A DNA stretch of 53,827 nucleotides from a bacterium (GTDB lineage: Bacteria > Bacillota > Clostridia > Lachnospirales > Lachnospiraceae), in the NCBI GenBank assembly GCA_030524675.1, contig JAUNGE010000022.1, positions 1 to 53,827 on the forward strand. Reading direction: 5' to 3'. This document shows, piece by piece, positions 25,161 to 33,440 of this stretch (positions within the stretch are counted from its first letter, which is position 1; every line of letters starts with the position of its first letter). The notes under the pieces were generated by a model. It made no database searches. It was not told the DNA's origin and worked only from the letters and a program-made list of their open reading frames with translations. The position numbers and the translations under genes were made by a program.

Positions 25161-28016
25161 CTATTTTGTCTGAATCACTCCATTGACTACCCATTGTCCA
25201 TCTGCATTCAGGGTATATCCTTCCACTGTCGTGTCTTTTAACATCTTACCGCGGAAACCGTCTGAAATTGGATTGAAATAGTAGCATTTCTGCACACCGT
25301 TTGCATCTGGTATCCACATCCAGCCAGTTACCATTTTTCCTCTTGTTCCGTCTGAATTTGGATTCATATAATAATAGTTTCCATCGGTATCCAGGAACCA
25401 TCCAACCATCATATTTCCATTAGTATCAAAACGGAACCAGTCAAAAGAGGACTGTCCAATGGCTGTGTTGGCATATGGATTGTAAATGGCAGCCCATTTA
25501 TTTACGTAGCTAGAACCTGTTGTGTCTGTGAATTTCCAGATTCCGTTGGAACAATCTGTCCAGTTTCCTACTACAACATAAGGAGGAAGTGAGGAATTTG
25601 TGCTGCTGTTATTTCCGCCAGTTCCGTTTGGACTGCTTCCACTAGGTCCATTTGTGCTGCTTCCGCCGGAAGAGGAACCTTTGCCGGAGGATGAACTACC
25701 ACCACCGCCGGAACCACCGGACCCACCAGAAGATGAGCCACCACCACCGGAGCTGCTGCCGGAACTGCTCTTTTTTCTGATACGTACTGTACAGGTGGCT
25801 GTTTTTCCGTTTAATTCTGCGGTGATAACGGCACTGCCGACTGCAACTGCTGTTATGTTACCATTTTCATCTACAGAAGCAATCGATTCATCAGAAGAAG
25901 TCCATACTGCCTGGTCTAAAGTTGCATCTGTGGCATCCGCTGGCACCATAATGAGCTTCATTGTATAGGAGTCATCTTTATATAAGGACAAGGAAGCCGC
26001 ATTCAAACGGATTTCCTGCAGCGGTTTTTGTTGAGGCTGTGTCGGCTGCGTTGGTTGTGTTGGCTGTTCGCTTCCAGAAGCGGATACTGTGATGGTGCAG
26101 GTAGCTGATTTTCCATTCAAGGCTGCAGTAATTTTTGCAGAACCTGCAGAAAGTGCAGTTACCTTGCCAGTTTTATCTACAGATGCAATCGACGCATCAG
26201 AAGAAGTCCACACGATCTGGTCTAAGGATGCATCTGTGGCATCCGCTGGGTTCATAGTTGCATGTAATTGATAGGTTGCATTGGCAGCCAAGGAAACAGA
26301 GGAAGCGTTCAGTGTGATGCTCTGCAGAGGTTTTTGCTGTGGCTGCTCGGTCTGCTCCATGTCAAAGAAGGTGACTGTATATGTAATGGAAGTATCTGCT
26401 CCAGACAGATATTTCAGTCCGCTGATGGAGACATCCACGATATCGCCTGCATGGAAGGTTTCGCGTGGCTCGAATATAATACAAGGGCCATAACCGTAAT
26501 TGCCAAGATTGAGATTGAAGTACTTTCCGGACGGGTCTGTACAGGTCTCGTCCAATGTATATACTTTTCCTGTTCTCCGGCTGGTTAAAGTGACTGTGGC
26601 ATGGCTGTTTTTCGCATCATAGAGATCTGGACTCAGAGATACCGACCATGGGCCATTGAAATATTGAACGGGCATGGTCTGTGCCGGCCATGGAATATAG
26701 GAATATGCATATTCATCTGAGGAAAAATTATCAAAGGCGTACATGGCAGTATAAACATTACTGTGTCCGAATCCAGTCTGTTCCATATGAGGGTTCAGAC
26801 ACCATCTGCGGTGCCCTACACGGTCAATGTTGCTGCTGCTGCCGTCATTCATCCACTGTCTGACAACGGCATAGGCCAGATTGTCGTTGGCAGAACTGTA
26901 GGCAAGGTTGGAAGAGGACGTGCCCGTATAGCCTTTTTGATAAAACGCATCTGACACGCCTGCCGGTTTGGATGGCGTATGCTGAAGTTCATGCACTTTA
27001 CATAAAAGAGTAGTACCTGCCTGCGCATATTCTTCGTATTCCTCATTGATTGTTAAATCGGATGGGATACCAGCTACATAGCGGATGAAGTTTAAGGCAT
27101 TCAGCGCATTGGTTACGGACTCGTCCGTGAGTTTTCCGGCAATTTCCGCGTTGATATCCGGTGTGACAGAAAACGTATCTTTTTTGGACAGGTCAAATGG
27201 ATGTGTCTCGAAATAATCCTGGATTTCGCTTTCTGTGTGAAGCTCTACATCCTGCGTCTGGCGTTCGGTAATAGTGAAAGAAGAAAATGCATTCTGCTGT
27301 AATTCAATCGATTCACATTCATCGGAACTGATTTTGGTAATTTTATAAGAGCCAGGCTCCTCTCCGGCCTCACGCTCATACTCGATATTGCTCAATGGGT
27401 AATAGGACAGAGAGGTATTTGTGGCCGGATCAATAACACTTATTTTGTCCTTGGAAATGTAGGAGATCGACGGGTCTGGGTCTGCGTATGCCTTAGTAAA
27501 TACTGCCTCATTCAAGGTAACATATAATTTGGGATATTTTTTTATCTGTACAGTGAGCTTGTCACTGACCGCTGTGTCTGTCTGGTCGGCGAGCCAGAAA
27601 TGGTATTCTCCGTAAGGAAAAGAAGACCTCCATGTCCATGTACCGGATGTTGTAAAAGTACTGCTTGTGTGTACAGTGCCATTTTGCTTCTGGTACTTCA
27701 GAGTTAATGCCGTATTTTCTGGCAGATTTTTTATGGTAATTGTAAGAGATAAGCTGCCTCCTGCATAAGCTGTTTCTCCCTCCGTTAATTTTAATTCGGA
27801 AGAGAATGCCTGAGCTGTCGCTTTCAGCTCAATAGGCATGGCAGCCGCTGCATACATTGCATTGGAGGATGAAGCGTTTAGGGAAATGTTTGGGGAAGCA
27901 TTTGAGGAAGATGCAATGCTTCCTGTTAGAGTTTCACCGATCGTCTGACCCCAGGTAATGCTGGAAAAGGCCAGGGAGGCGGTGAGAACAAGTGAAAGAA
28001 ATTGTCTTTTTTTCAT
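25161..28016 (-). CDS. Secreted CAP-domain protein with Ig-like (BIG2) and cell-wall-binding repeats
   Basis: 951 residues. A signal peptide (residues 1-24) and a beta-rich N-terminal part to about 280 are followed by a CAP/SCP domain (about 295-445) with CKVHELQHTP, GHRRWCLNP and NLAYSSANDN. After it come two BIG2-type domains (about 575-655 and 675-750), each ending in ITAxLNGKxATCT(I/V). A Gly/Ser linker (about 753-815) leads to tryptophan/tyrosine repeats (MVGWFLDTDGNYYYMNPNS, MVTGWMWIPDANG) like glucan- or choline-binding modules. It is probably displayed on the cell wall. AAAGGGGGG stands before the start. Confidence 0.85.
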   Translation of the reverse strand: MKKRQFLSLVLTASLAFSSITWGQTIGETLTGSIASSSNASPNISLNASSSNAMYAAAAMPIELKATAQAFSSELKLTEGETAYAGGSLSLTITIKNLPENTALTLKYQKQNGTVHTSSTFTTSGTWTWRSSFPYGEYHFWLADQTDTAVSDKLTVQIKKYPKLYVTLNEAVFTKAYADPDPSISYISKDKISVIDPATNTSLSYYPLSNIEYEREAGEEPGSYKITKISSDECESIELQQNAFSSFTITERQTQDVELHTESEIQDYFETHPFDLSKKDTFSVTPDINAEIAGKLTDESVTNALNALNFIRYVAGIPSDLTINEEYEEYAQAGTTLLCKVHELQHTPSKPAGVSDAFYQKGYTGTSSSNLAYSSANDNLAYAVVRQWMNDGSSSNIDRVGHRRWCLNPHMEQTGFGHSNVYTAMYAFDNFSSDEYAYSYIPWPAQTMPVQYFNGPWSVSLSPDLYDAKNSHATVTLTSRRTGKVYTLDETCTDPSGKYFNLNLGNYGYGPCIIFEPRETFHAGDIVDVSISGLKYLSGADTSITYTVTFFDMEQTEQPQQKPLQSITLNASSVSLAANATYQLHATMNPADATDASLDQIVWTSSDASIASVDKTGKVTALSAGSAKITAALNGKSATCTITVSASGSEQPTQPTQPTQPQQKPLQEIRLNAASLSLYKDDSYTMKLIMVPADATDATLDQAVWTSSDESIASVDENGNITAVAVGSAVITAELNGKTATCTVRIRKKSSSGSSSGGGGSSSGGSGGSGGGGSSSSGKGSSSGGSSTNGPSGSSPNGTGGNNSSTNSSLPPYVVVGNWTDCSNGIWKFTDTTGSSYVNKWAAIYNPYANTAIGQSSFDWFRFDTNGNMMVGWFLDTDGNYYYMNPNSDGTRGKMVTGWMWIPDANGVQKCYYFNPISDGFRGKMLKDTTVEGYTLNADGQWVVNGVIQTK

Positions 28017-28163
28017 AAAGACCCCCCTTTATAAAATGTGATTTGCCGAAATACCACTGCATAGTATAGCTTATGAGAAGATGCGAAGTGGATTCTGTAA
28101 TATAGAACTATGTGCTGCTGGCTCTAAATAATACTATACTGTTTCGTAAGTGATAAGTCAATG

Positions 28164-28193
28164 TTGTTCTTAGGGGGAATTTTGTGGTATGAT
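28164..28193 (+). promoter_or_regulatory. Promoter of the LysR gene
   Basis: TTGTTC (28164-28169), an 18-base spacer and TATGAT (28188-28193) lie about 105 bases upstream of the ATG at 28300. Confidence 0.5.
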
Positions 28194-28299
28194 AGTTGGA
28201 CAGAAAGAATTCTTAGAGTCAGGTATCTGCCGCTGCAGGAAAAGAATAGGAATGAACAGAAAAAGAACAGCATACGAGCAGAAGAAGGGAGAGAAACGT

Positions 28300-29199
28300 A
28301 TGACATTACAGCAGATGAAGTATTTTGTTGCTGCAGGAGAGTCGGGTTCCATCAGTGAGGCGGCCAAAAGGCTTTATGCGGCGCAGTCCAGTGTTTCGAG
28401 TGCCATCAAGGAAGTGGAGTCACAGTATCATGTTGTTGCTTTTCGGCGGGAATCAAAAGGCGTCTCTCTCACCAGCGAGGGAGAAGAACTGATGCTTGAG
28501 TTTAAGGGAATTCTCAACCGCCTGGATTTCCTGGAAAAGAAGTATTCTGAAAAAAATTACAGCCAGTGCGGTTTTTCTGTCTCTGCACAGCATCATATCT
28601 GTGGGCTGGATTCGCTGGTTCGGCTGCTTTTGGAGCTGCAGGAAGAGAATGACAATTATAAACTGGGATTTCATGAGTGCAAGACAGTGGAAGTGCTTGA
28701 GCGGGTGGAAAAGGGCATGGATGATCTGGGGATTATCTTTTTTGCAGAGAAGAGTAAAGGTCAGATGATTCAGGAGCTGCGGAATCGGGGGATTCTGTTC
28801 AATCACATTGCGTATCGCAAGGCACATGTTTACCTTTGTGATACGCATCCACTGGCGCAGAAGACAGAGATTCATCTGGAGGATTTGAAAGAATTTCCGT
28901 TTATCACATATGACCGGAGGGCAGACTCAAATCCGGCCTACACAGAGATGCTGGTTCATTATCAGAATGTTAGGAAGAGTATTTCGGTGTCTGACAGGGC
29001 AGCAGCATATTCTCTGATGCGTGCCTGTCATGGATTTGTGGTGGGGAGCGGGTATCATTCCCTCGATACGCAGTATCGGGATATTCTGGCCATTCCGATT
29101 TATCAGGGGGAAAATCTGGAAATTGGCTGGATTATCAAGAATAATTATCAGTTGTCGGAACCGGCGCAGAAGTTTGTGAATTATCTGTTCTGTGAGTAG
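28300..29199 (+). CDS. LysR-family transcriptional regulator
   Basis: 299 residues. The N-terminal winged HTH (MTLQQMKYFVAAGESGSISEAAKRLYAAQSSVSSAIKEVE, in two parts) is followed by a periplasmic-binding-protein-like effector domain. The ATG at 28300 has GGGAGA 7 bases before it. It lies directly upstream of, and in line with, the DUF3100/amidohydrolase operon and most likely controls it in response to the transported compound. Confidence 0.9.
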   Translation: MTLQQMKYFVAAGESGSISEAAKRLYAAQSSVSSAIKEVESQYHVVAFRRESKGVSLTSEGEELMLEFKGILNRLDFLEKKYSEKNYSQCGFSVSAQHHICGLDSLVRLLLELQEENDNYKLGFHECKTVEVLERVEKGMDDLGIIFFAEKSKGQMIQELRNRGILFNHIAYRKAHVYLCDTHPLAQKTEIHLEDLKEFPFITYDRRADSNPAYTEMLVHYQNVRKSISVSDRAAAYSLMRACHGFVVGSGYHSLDTQYRDILAIPIYQGENLEIGWIIKNNYQLSEPAQKFVNYLFCE

Positions 29200-29280
29200 G
29201 CAATGTAAATGATATATGTATGGGCAGCGGACTTATAAGGATATATCACAATACATAGCAATAATATAGCCTTCACAGCC

Positions 29281-29308
29281 AAAACGATGGATTCCCATCG
29301 TTTTTTTT
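29281..29308 (+). terminator. Intrinsic terminator after the LysR gene
   Basis: AAAACGATGG and CCATCGTTTT form a ten-pair stem around ATTC, followed by more T. It separates the regulator from the transport operon. Confidence 0.9.
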
Positions 29309-29399
29309 CGTATTCGCATTTGAATATTTTTATGTTAAACTAAATTCGATGTACATCTTGGCACTGTTGGAAAACATAAGAATAGGAAGGGAATGACGT

Positions 29400-30203
29400 A
29401 TGGAAAGTGTAAAACGAGTTGTAAAAAAATACTGGAAAGTGTATCTGGTAGCAGTGGTGATTGCCCTTGTCTGTGATTTGATCGGAACCATCAAATTTGA
29501 CATTGGCATTGGAACACTGACGATTCTGCCTATGGTCTTTGCGACAATCTTTGCAGGATTGCTGGGACCAGATCTGTTGAAATTATTTGACACAAAAGAG
29601 GCAAAACTGGGCGGCGAGCTGGTGCTGGTAGTGTTGGCGCCGTTTATGGCAAAAATGGGAATTTCAGCGGGTGCAAACTTGGCGAAGCTGGTGGCTGTTG
29701 GACCAGCTCTGATTCTTCAGGAATTTGGCAATCTGGGAACCATTCTGTTCTCCCTTCCGCTGGCATTGGCGCTGGGATTGAAGAAAGAGGCGATTGGTGC
29801 CTGCTATTCCATCAACCGAGATTCAAACCTGGGTCTGACAACAGATATTTATGGGCCGGATGCGGCTGAGACCAAGGGAACCTTTGCCGTGTATATTGTA
29901 GGCTCTATCATTGGTACTGTATTTATCAGCATTTTGGCGAGTGTGGTGGCTTCTCTGAATCTTCTGCATCCGCTGGCGCTGGGTATGGCGAGCGGCGTGG
30001 GAAGCGGCTCCATGATGTCGGCAGCGGCCGGAACTCTGAGCACATTTTATCCTGATTATGCAGAGGATATCATGGTACTGGGAAGCGCGAGTGATATGCT
30101 GACTGGTATTACAGGTATTTATATGGGAACTTTTATCGGTCTTCCTATTACAAGAAAGTTATATGCTGTTTTGGAACCTAAGTTTGCGAAACGTAAAAAA
30201 TAG
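29400..30203 (+). CDS. DUF3100-type multi-spanning membrane protein
   Basis: 267 residues with about eight hydrophobic segments. It resembles the DUF3100 family, predicted secondary transporters of unknown substrate. Conserved-looking elements are GTLTILPMVFATIFAGLLGP and GMASGVGSGSMMSAA. It is followed by a second small membrane protein and an amidohydrolase of the deaminase class. That suggests the three import and deaminate a nucleobase-like or N-heterocyclic compound under the LysR regulator. The substrate is not shown. Confidence 0.7.
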   Translation: MESVKRVVKKYWKVYLVAVVIALVCDLIGTIKFDIGIGTLTILPMVFATIFAGLLGPDLLKLFDTKEAKLGGELVLVVLAPFMAKMGISAGANLAKLVAVGPALILQEFGNLGTILFSLPLALALGLKKEAIGACYSINRDSNLGLTTDIYGPDAAETKGTFAVYIVGSIIGTVFISILASVVASLNLLHPLALGMASGVGSGSMMSAAAGTLSTFYPDYAEDIMVLGSASDMLTGITGIYMGTFIGLPITRKLYAVLEPKFAKRKK

Positions 30204-30205
30204 AC

Positions 30206-30234
30206 ATTACAAAGTAATAAATATTACAAAGTAA
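30206..30234 (+). repeat. Short direct repeat
   Basis: ATTACAAAGTAA occurs at 30206-30217 and 30223-30234, separated by five bases, right after the DUF3100 stop. It could be a short duplication. No function is evident. The spacer continues to 30356 with no gene. Confidence 0.8.
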
Positions 30235-30356
30235 ATGCAGAAAGCAGGTATGGGAAAACCTGCGAGCAGCCTGTGCAGAACATGAATGAAACATGGACGA
30301 AACGTGAGAAACATGGGAAAACATAGGAAAATGACATAGGAAAAAGGAGACTGATT

Positions 30357-30818
30357 ATGGTTAGAAAATACTTTGTGAAAGAGCTGGGATTGCTTTTGGC
30401 TGTTTCTGTTATTATGATTATTACCAATATGATTGGATATAAAATGCCGCTGGTGGATTCTATCAAAGGTGTTTTGCTTCTGTCTGCGATTGGTCTGTTT
30501 GGTCTGACGGTAAGCAAGTTCATGAGCCAGTTTATTAAACTGCCGTCCATGATGTATGTATCTCTGACAGGACTGCTGCTGGCATGTCCGATTTCACCGG
30601 TTAAGGATGCTGTTATCGGAATTACTTCTCAGGTTGCTTTCCTGGCACCAACAACAGCTCTGGGTGTTTTTGCAGGTATCTCTTTGGGAAAGGATATCAA
30701 GGAGTTTGCCAAGATTGGATGGAAGATGATTATTATCACATTGTTTGTAATCACTGGTACATTTATCTTCTCCGCGATTGTGGCAGATTTGGTGCTGAGG
30801 GTGACAGGTGCGATTTAA
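30357..30818 (+). CDS. Small membrane protein, partner of the DUF3100 protein
   Basis: 153 residues with four or five hydrophobic segments. No soluble domain is seen. AAAGGAG precedes the start. Its place between the DUF3100 gene and the amidohydrolase suggests a second subunit of the same transporter. I do not recognise the family. Confidence 0.6.
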   Translation: MVRKYFVKELGLLLAVSVIMIITNMIGYKMPLVDSIKGVLLLSAIGLFGLTVSKFMSQFIKLPSMMYVSLTGLLLACPISPVKDAVIGITSQVAFLAPTTALGVFAGISLGKDIKEFAKIGWKMIIITLFVITGTFIFSAIVADLVLRVTGAI

Positions 30819-30881
30819 TCTGTGATGTAATCTGTACTGCCTGAGTGTGAATGTACAGGAGAAAAGGAGAAAAGAGGAAAA

Positions 30882-32219
30882 ATGCAGAAGTGTGATATTT
30901 TAATTAGGGATTGTATCCGGTTGAAACCGGATATGAGCATATCAGGAACATGTTCTGTCGTGATTAAAGATACAAAGATTGCAAAAATACTGGAGAATGA
31001 GGAAGATGCTGCAGAGTGGGCTGCGGATGAGGTCCTGGATGGAAGAGGAAAGCTTCTGATGCCTGGTTTGGTGGATGGCCACACGCATACCTGCCAGCAG
31101 CTTCTTCGAGGCCGTGTTTCGGATGAATATCCGATGGTGTGGACTCGTTTTCTCGTTCCTTTTGAGAGCAATCTGCGTCCGGAGGATTCCTATATCAGCG
31201 GCCAACTGGCATGTCTGGAGATGATTAAGCACGGAACGACAGCGTTTGCGGATGCAGGCGGCGTCCATATGGACAAGGTGGTTGAGGCGACAGTGGAGTC
31301 CGGCATGCGTGCGGCAATCGCAAAATCTACAATGGATATGGGCAATGCGATTGTGGGAGCAATGAAGGAAACGGCGGATGAGGCGATTGCACACACGAAA
31401 GATTTATATGAGGCATACCAGGGCGCAGGAGATGGCAGAATTGATATCTGGTTTGCTATCCGTCAGGTTATGACATGTTCAGAAAAGCTGGTCCGCATGG
31501 TGGGAGAGTCCGCGAGAGAGCTGCATACAGGAATTCATGCGCATCTGTGTGAACACAAGGATGAGGTAAGTTTCTGCCTGCAGAATTACCAGTTGCGTCC
31601 GGCACAGTATTTGGAGAAGATGGGCGTGCTCGGTCCGAATCTGCTGACCGCACATAATGTACTGCTGTCCGACAGAGATATCTCTATTTTGGCAGAAAAT
31701 GAAGTAAAAATTATTCATTGCCCGAGAGCAAATCTGGCAAACCATGGTTTCCCGAAGACACCGCAGATTTTGGAGGCTGGCCTGAGTGTAGGTCTGGGCT
31801 GTGATGGTGCGGCACCGTCAAACTTGGATTTGTTTGACGAGATGAAAGTGCTGCGCTATTCCATGATGGCTTATTGGGGCCTTCCGACTTTCAATCCAGT
31901 GGTGATGCCATGTGCATCTCTGCTGAAGATGGCGACACAGGGTGGAGCCAATGCGATTGGCTACGGCGATGTGCTGGGCAGTGTGGAGGAAGGCAAGAAG
32001 GCAGATGTGATTCTGTTAAATATTGCGCAGCCACATATCACCCCAACTCAGAACTTGATTAACAGCGTGGTGGAGGCAGCAAATGGCCATGATGTGACCG
32101 ATTCCATTATCAATGGTAAACTTGTTATGAAGAACCGCGAAGTGCTGACTCTGGATGAAGAGAAGATTCGCTTTGAGGCGCAGAAGCACATGGAAGAAAT
32201 CATAAAGCGTGCATATTAA
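30882..32219 (+). CDS. Amidohydrolase-family deaminase (TRZ/ATZ, SAH/MTA-deaminase type)
   Basis: 445 residues of the metal-dependent amidohydrolase superfamily. The N-terminal HxH is in GLVDGHTHTCQQ, further metal ligands are in GIHAHLCEHKDE and LTAHNVLLSD, and the Asp is in LGCDGAAPSNLDLFDE. This pattern is that of S-adenosylhomocysteine/methylthioadenosine, guanine and s-triazine deaminases. It probably deaminates an imported heterocyclic compound in the cytoplasm. It closes the LysR-linked operon and is followed by a terminator. Confidence 0.85.
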   Translation: MQKCDILIRDCIRLKPDMSISGTCSVVIKDTKIAKILENEEDAAEWAADEVLDGRGKLLMPGLVDGHTHTCQQLLRGRVSDEYPMVWTRFLVPFESNLRPEDSYISGQLACLEMIKHGTTAFADAGGVHMDKVVEATVESGMRAAIAKSTMDMGNAIVGAMKETADEAIAHTKDLYEAYQGAGDGRIDIWFAIRQVMTCSEKLVRMVGESARELHTGIHAHLCEHKDEVSFCLQNYQLRPAQYLEKMGVLGPNLLTAHNVLLSDRDISILAENEVKIIHCPRANLANHGFPKTPQILEAGLSVGLGCDGAAPSNLDLFDEMKVLRYSMMAYWGLPTFNPVVMPCASLLKMATQGGANAIGYGDVLGSVEEGKKADVILLNIAQPHITPTQNLINSVVEAANGHDVTDSIINGKLVMKNREVLTLDEEKIRFEAQKHMEEIIKRAY

Positions 32220-32276
32220 AAGCAGTATACGAAGACAGCATATGAAAGATATACGAGTATTTAGAAAATAACACAG

Positions 32277-32318
32277 GCGGCAGATTTCCCGAAAAGATGG
32301 GGACCTGCCGCTTGTTTG
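32277..32318 (+). terminator. Terminator after the amidohydrolase gene
   Basis: GCGGCAG pairs with CTGCCGC, with an inner CCC/GGG pairing, followed by the T-rich TTGTTTG. It separates the operon from spoIIID. Confidence 0.7.
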
Positions 32319-32399
32319 CTGTATGTAATGATGATAGAATGATGCATGATTTTTTCCCTGATTGCATAGGATGTAAAAAAGATTTTCAGGGGGAACGCC

Positions 32400-32678
32400 T
32401 TGAAGGAGTATATCGAAGAGCGGGCGGTATCTATTGCAAATTACATTATAGACCATAATGCAACCGTGAGACAGACAGCAAAGAAGTTCGGAATCAGTAA
32501 ATCAACAGTACATAAGGACGTCACAGATCGTCTGACGAATGTCAATCCATCCCTGGCGGCACAGGCCAGAGTAGTTTTGGATATCAATAAAGCGGAGCGC
32601 CACATTCGCGGTGGCATGGCGACAAAAGAGAAGTACGAGCATCAGCTGGCGATTTGCAGCAGAGAGAAAAAAGAGTAA
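32400..32678 (+). CDS. spoIIID: Sporulation transcriptional regulator SpoIIID
   Basis: 92 residues, the normal length. YIEERAVSIANYIIDHNATVRQTA and FGISKSTVHKDVTDRL give the helix-turn-helix, followed by NPSLAAQARVVLDINKAERHIRGG and the basic ATKEKYEHQ end. It binds DNA as a monomer in the mother cell during sporulation and switches the sigma-E programme towards sigma-K. The start is TTG with AGGGGG 7 bases upstream. Its presence implies a spore-forming lineage. Confidence 0.96.
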   Translation: MKEYIEERAVSIANYIIDHNATVRQTAKKFGISKSTVHKDVTDRLTNVNPSLAAQARVVLDINKAERHIRGGMATKEKYEHQLAICSREKKE

Positions 32679-32744
32679 TTGTAATTTCAGGAAGAGATGG
32701 AATTGTAGAAGATTATTGTAAAAAAATCATCAGGAGGCAGAAAA

Positions 32745-32771
32745 ATGTTGCTTTTTGGCAGCTGTTTATAA
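32745..32771 (+). CDS. Possible 8-residue leader peptide (MLLFGSCL)
   Basis: A perfect AGGAGG (32732-32737) stands 7 bases before an ATG that runs only eight codons. It is followed by a GGCAGCTG / CAGCTGTC pairing and then the terminator at 32827. The layout resembles a leader/attenuator, but no + strand gene follows within the window. It could also be chance or a remnant. Confidence 0.25.
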   Translation: MLLFGSCL

Positions 32772-32826
32772 AATAGCATCAACGAACAAACTGAAAGAGA
32801 GCAGCTGTCGTACAGGATGTAGAAAA

Positions 32827-32868
32827 AGACGAGTAAGAAGCAGAGTATTTCTTGCCCGTCTTTTTTTA
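32827..32868 (+). terminator. Intrinsic terminator
   Basis: AGACGAGTAAGAA and TTCTTGCCCGTCT pair with two mismatches, followed by seven T. It is the last + strand signal before the strand and composition switch. Confidence 0.8.
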
Positions 32869-32870
32869 TA

Positions 32871-32945
32871 TAAAAAAGCCCTCAGGGCGGGATGCACATG
32901 TCGCGCCGAGGAAAATGTGCTCTAAAAAGCAGAGCACGCGCGAAA
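32871..32945. repeat. GC-rich palindromic segment at the genome/accessory junction
   Basis: Contains GCCCTCAGGGC followed (on the - strand) by six T, a possible short terminator, and GTGCTCT / AGAGCAC around AAAAAGC. It lies exactly where the Gx-transporter frame is lost. It resembles dispersed intergenic repeats of Lachnospiraceae genomes, but no second copy was seen in this window. Confidence 0.45.
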
Positions 32946-33059
32946 GTTCTTTTTTACTTCCTCTATCGGAAACGGGTTTGGTATTTGAAGTTCTATCACA
33001 AAAATAATCAGTGCAACGCCTGTCAGCATGGCAAGCTGCGTTAGTTTTCTCATATTCAT
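32922..33059 (-). pseudogene. Truncated Gx transporter (heptaprenyl diphosphate synthase component I-like) N-terminus
   Basis: Only 45 codons. The first 32 or so (MNMRKLTQLAMLTGVALI, then ELQIPNPFPI) match the start of the Gx transporter family, whose members run to about 170 residues and several membrane segments. After VKK the frame enters unrelated GC-rich sequence and stops. GGAG stands a few bases before the ATG and it follows the NusG-II gene by 12 bases, so it was once the next gene of the ApbE/NusG-II operon. The rest of the gene has been replaced by the spoIIID side of the junction. Confidence 0.7.
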
Positions 33060-33071
33060 GGCCGCTCTCCT

Positions 33072-33440
33072 TTACCGAATTACTGCGTCAATATCACCTC
33101 CTGCTTCGGCATGTTCAATAGACAAATGATTCGGCAGGCAGACAATGGGCATCACGCCGGAATCCAGCCATCCCATGTGAACACAGGTCTGATCCGGGCA
33201 TTCCGCCTCCAGCATACGGATTCGTCCGTTTTCAATCTGTATGGTATTGATCCGTCCTTCATATTCTGTTTCAAACATCTGATTCGCCGCAGAAGCCAGA
33301 TCAAAGGTATACAGAACATTCCCATCCTGCACGATATTGACCTGTGTGCCGTGGGGCACCCGAAGCGTCCACAGGCTTCCCACAACCCCCAACAGGAAAA
33401 TCACAACGCAAATTCCAGTCAAAATTCTATATTTCTTCAT
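33072..33440 (-). CDS. NusG domain II-containing protein
   Basis: 122 residues: one N-terminal membrane segment (ILTGICVVIFLLGVVGSLW) and a small extracytoplasmic beta domain with EAECPDQTCVHMGW, where a conserved Cys pair could form a disulfide or bind a ligand, and MPIVCLPNHLSIE. Proteins of this family commonly sit beside ApbE and Gx-transporter genes in Clostridia, in loci linked to flavinylated membrane proteins. It overlaps apbE by 14 bases. Confidence 0.85.
   Translation of the reverse strand: MKKYRILTGICVVIFLLGVVGSLWTLRVPHGTQVNIVQDGNVLYTFDLASAANQMFETEYEGRINTIQIENGRIRMLEAECPDQTCVHMGWLDSGVMPIVCLPNHLSIEHAEAGGDIDAVIR

Noticed and set aside
25721-25800. Repetitive GGTGGT/CCACCA run looked at as a possible array or satellite
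   Set aside because: It encodes the Gly/Ser stalk of the CAP protein in frame and has no spacer-repeat structure.
25600-25968. Proline/glutamate-rich open frame on the + strand
   Set aside because: It is the complement of the Gly/Ser linker and BIG2 domain of the secreted CAP protein. The composition is explained by that.
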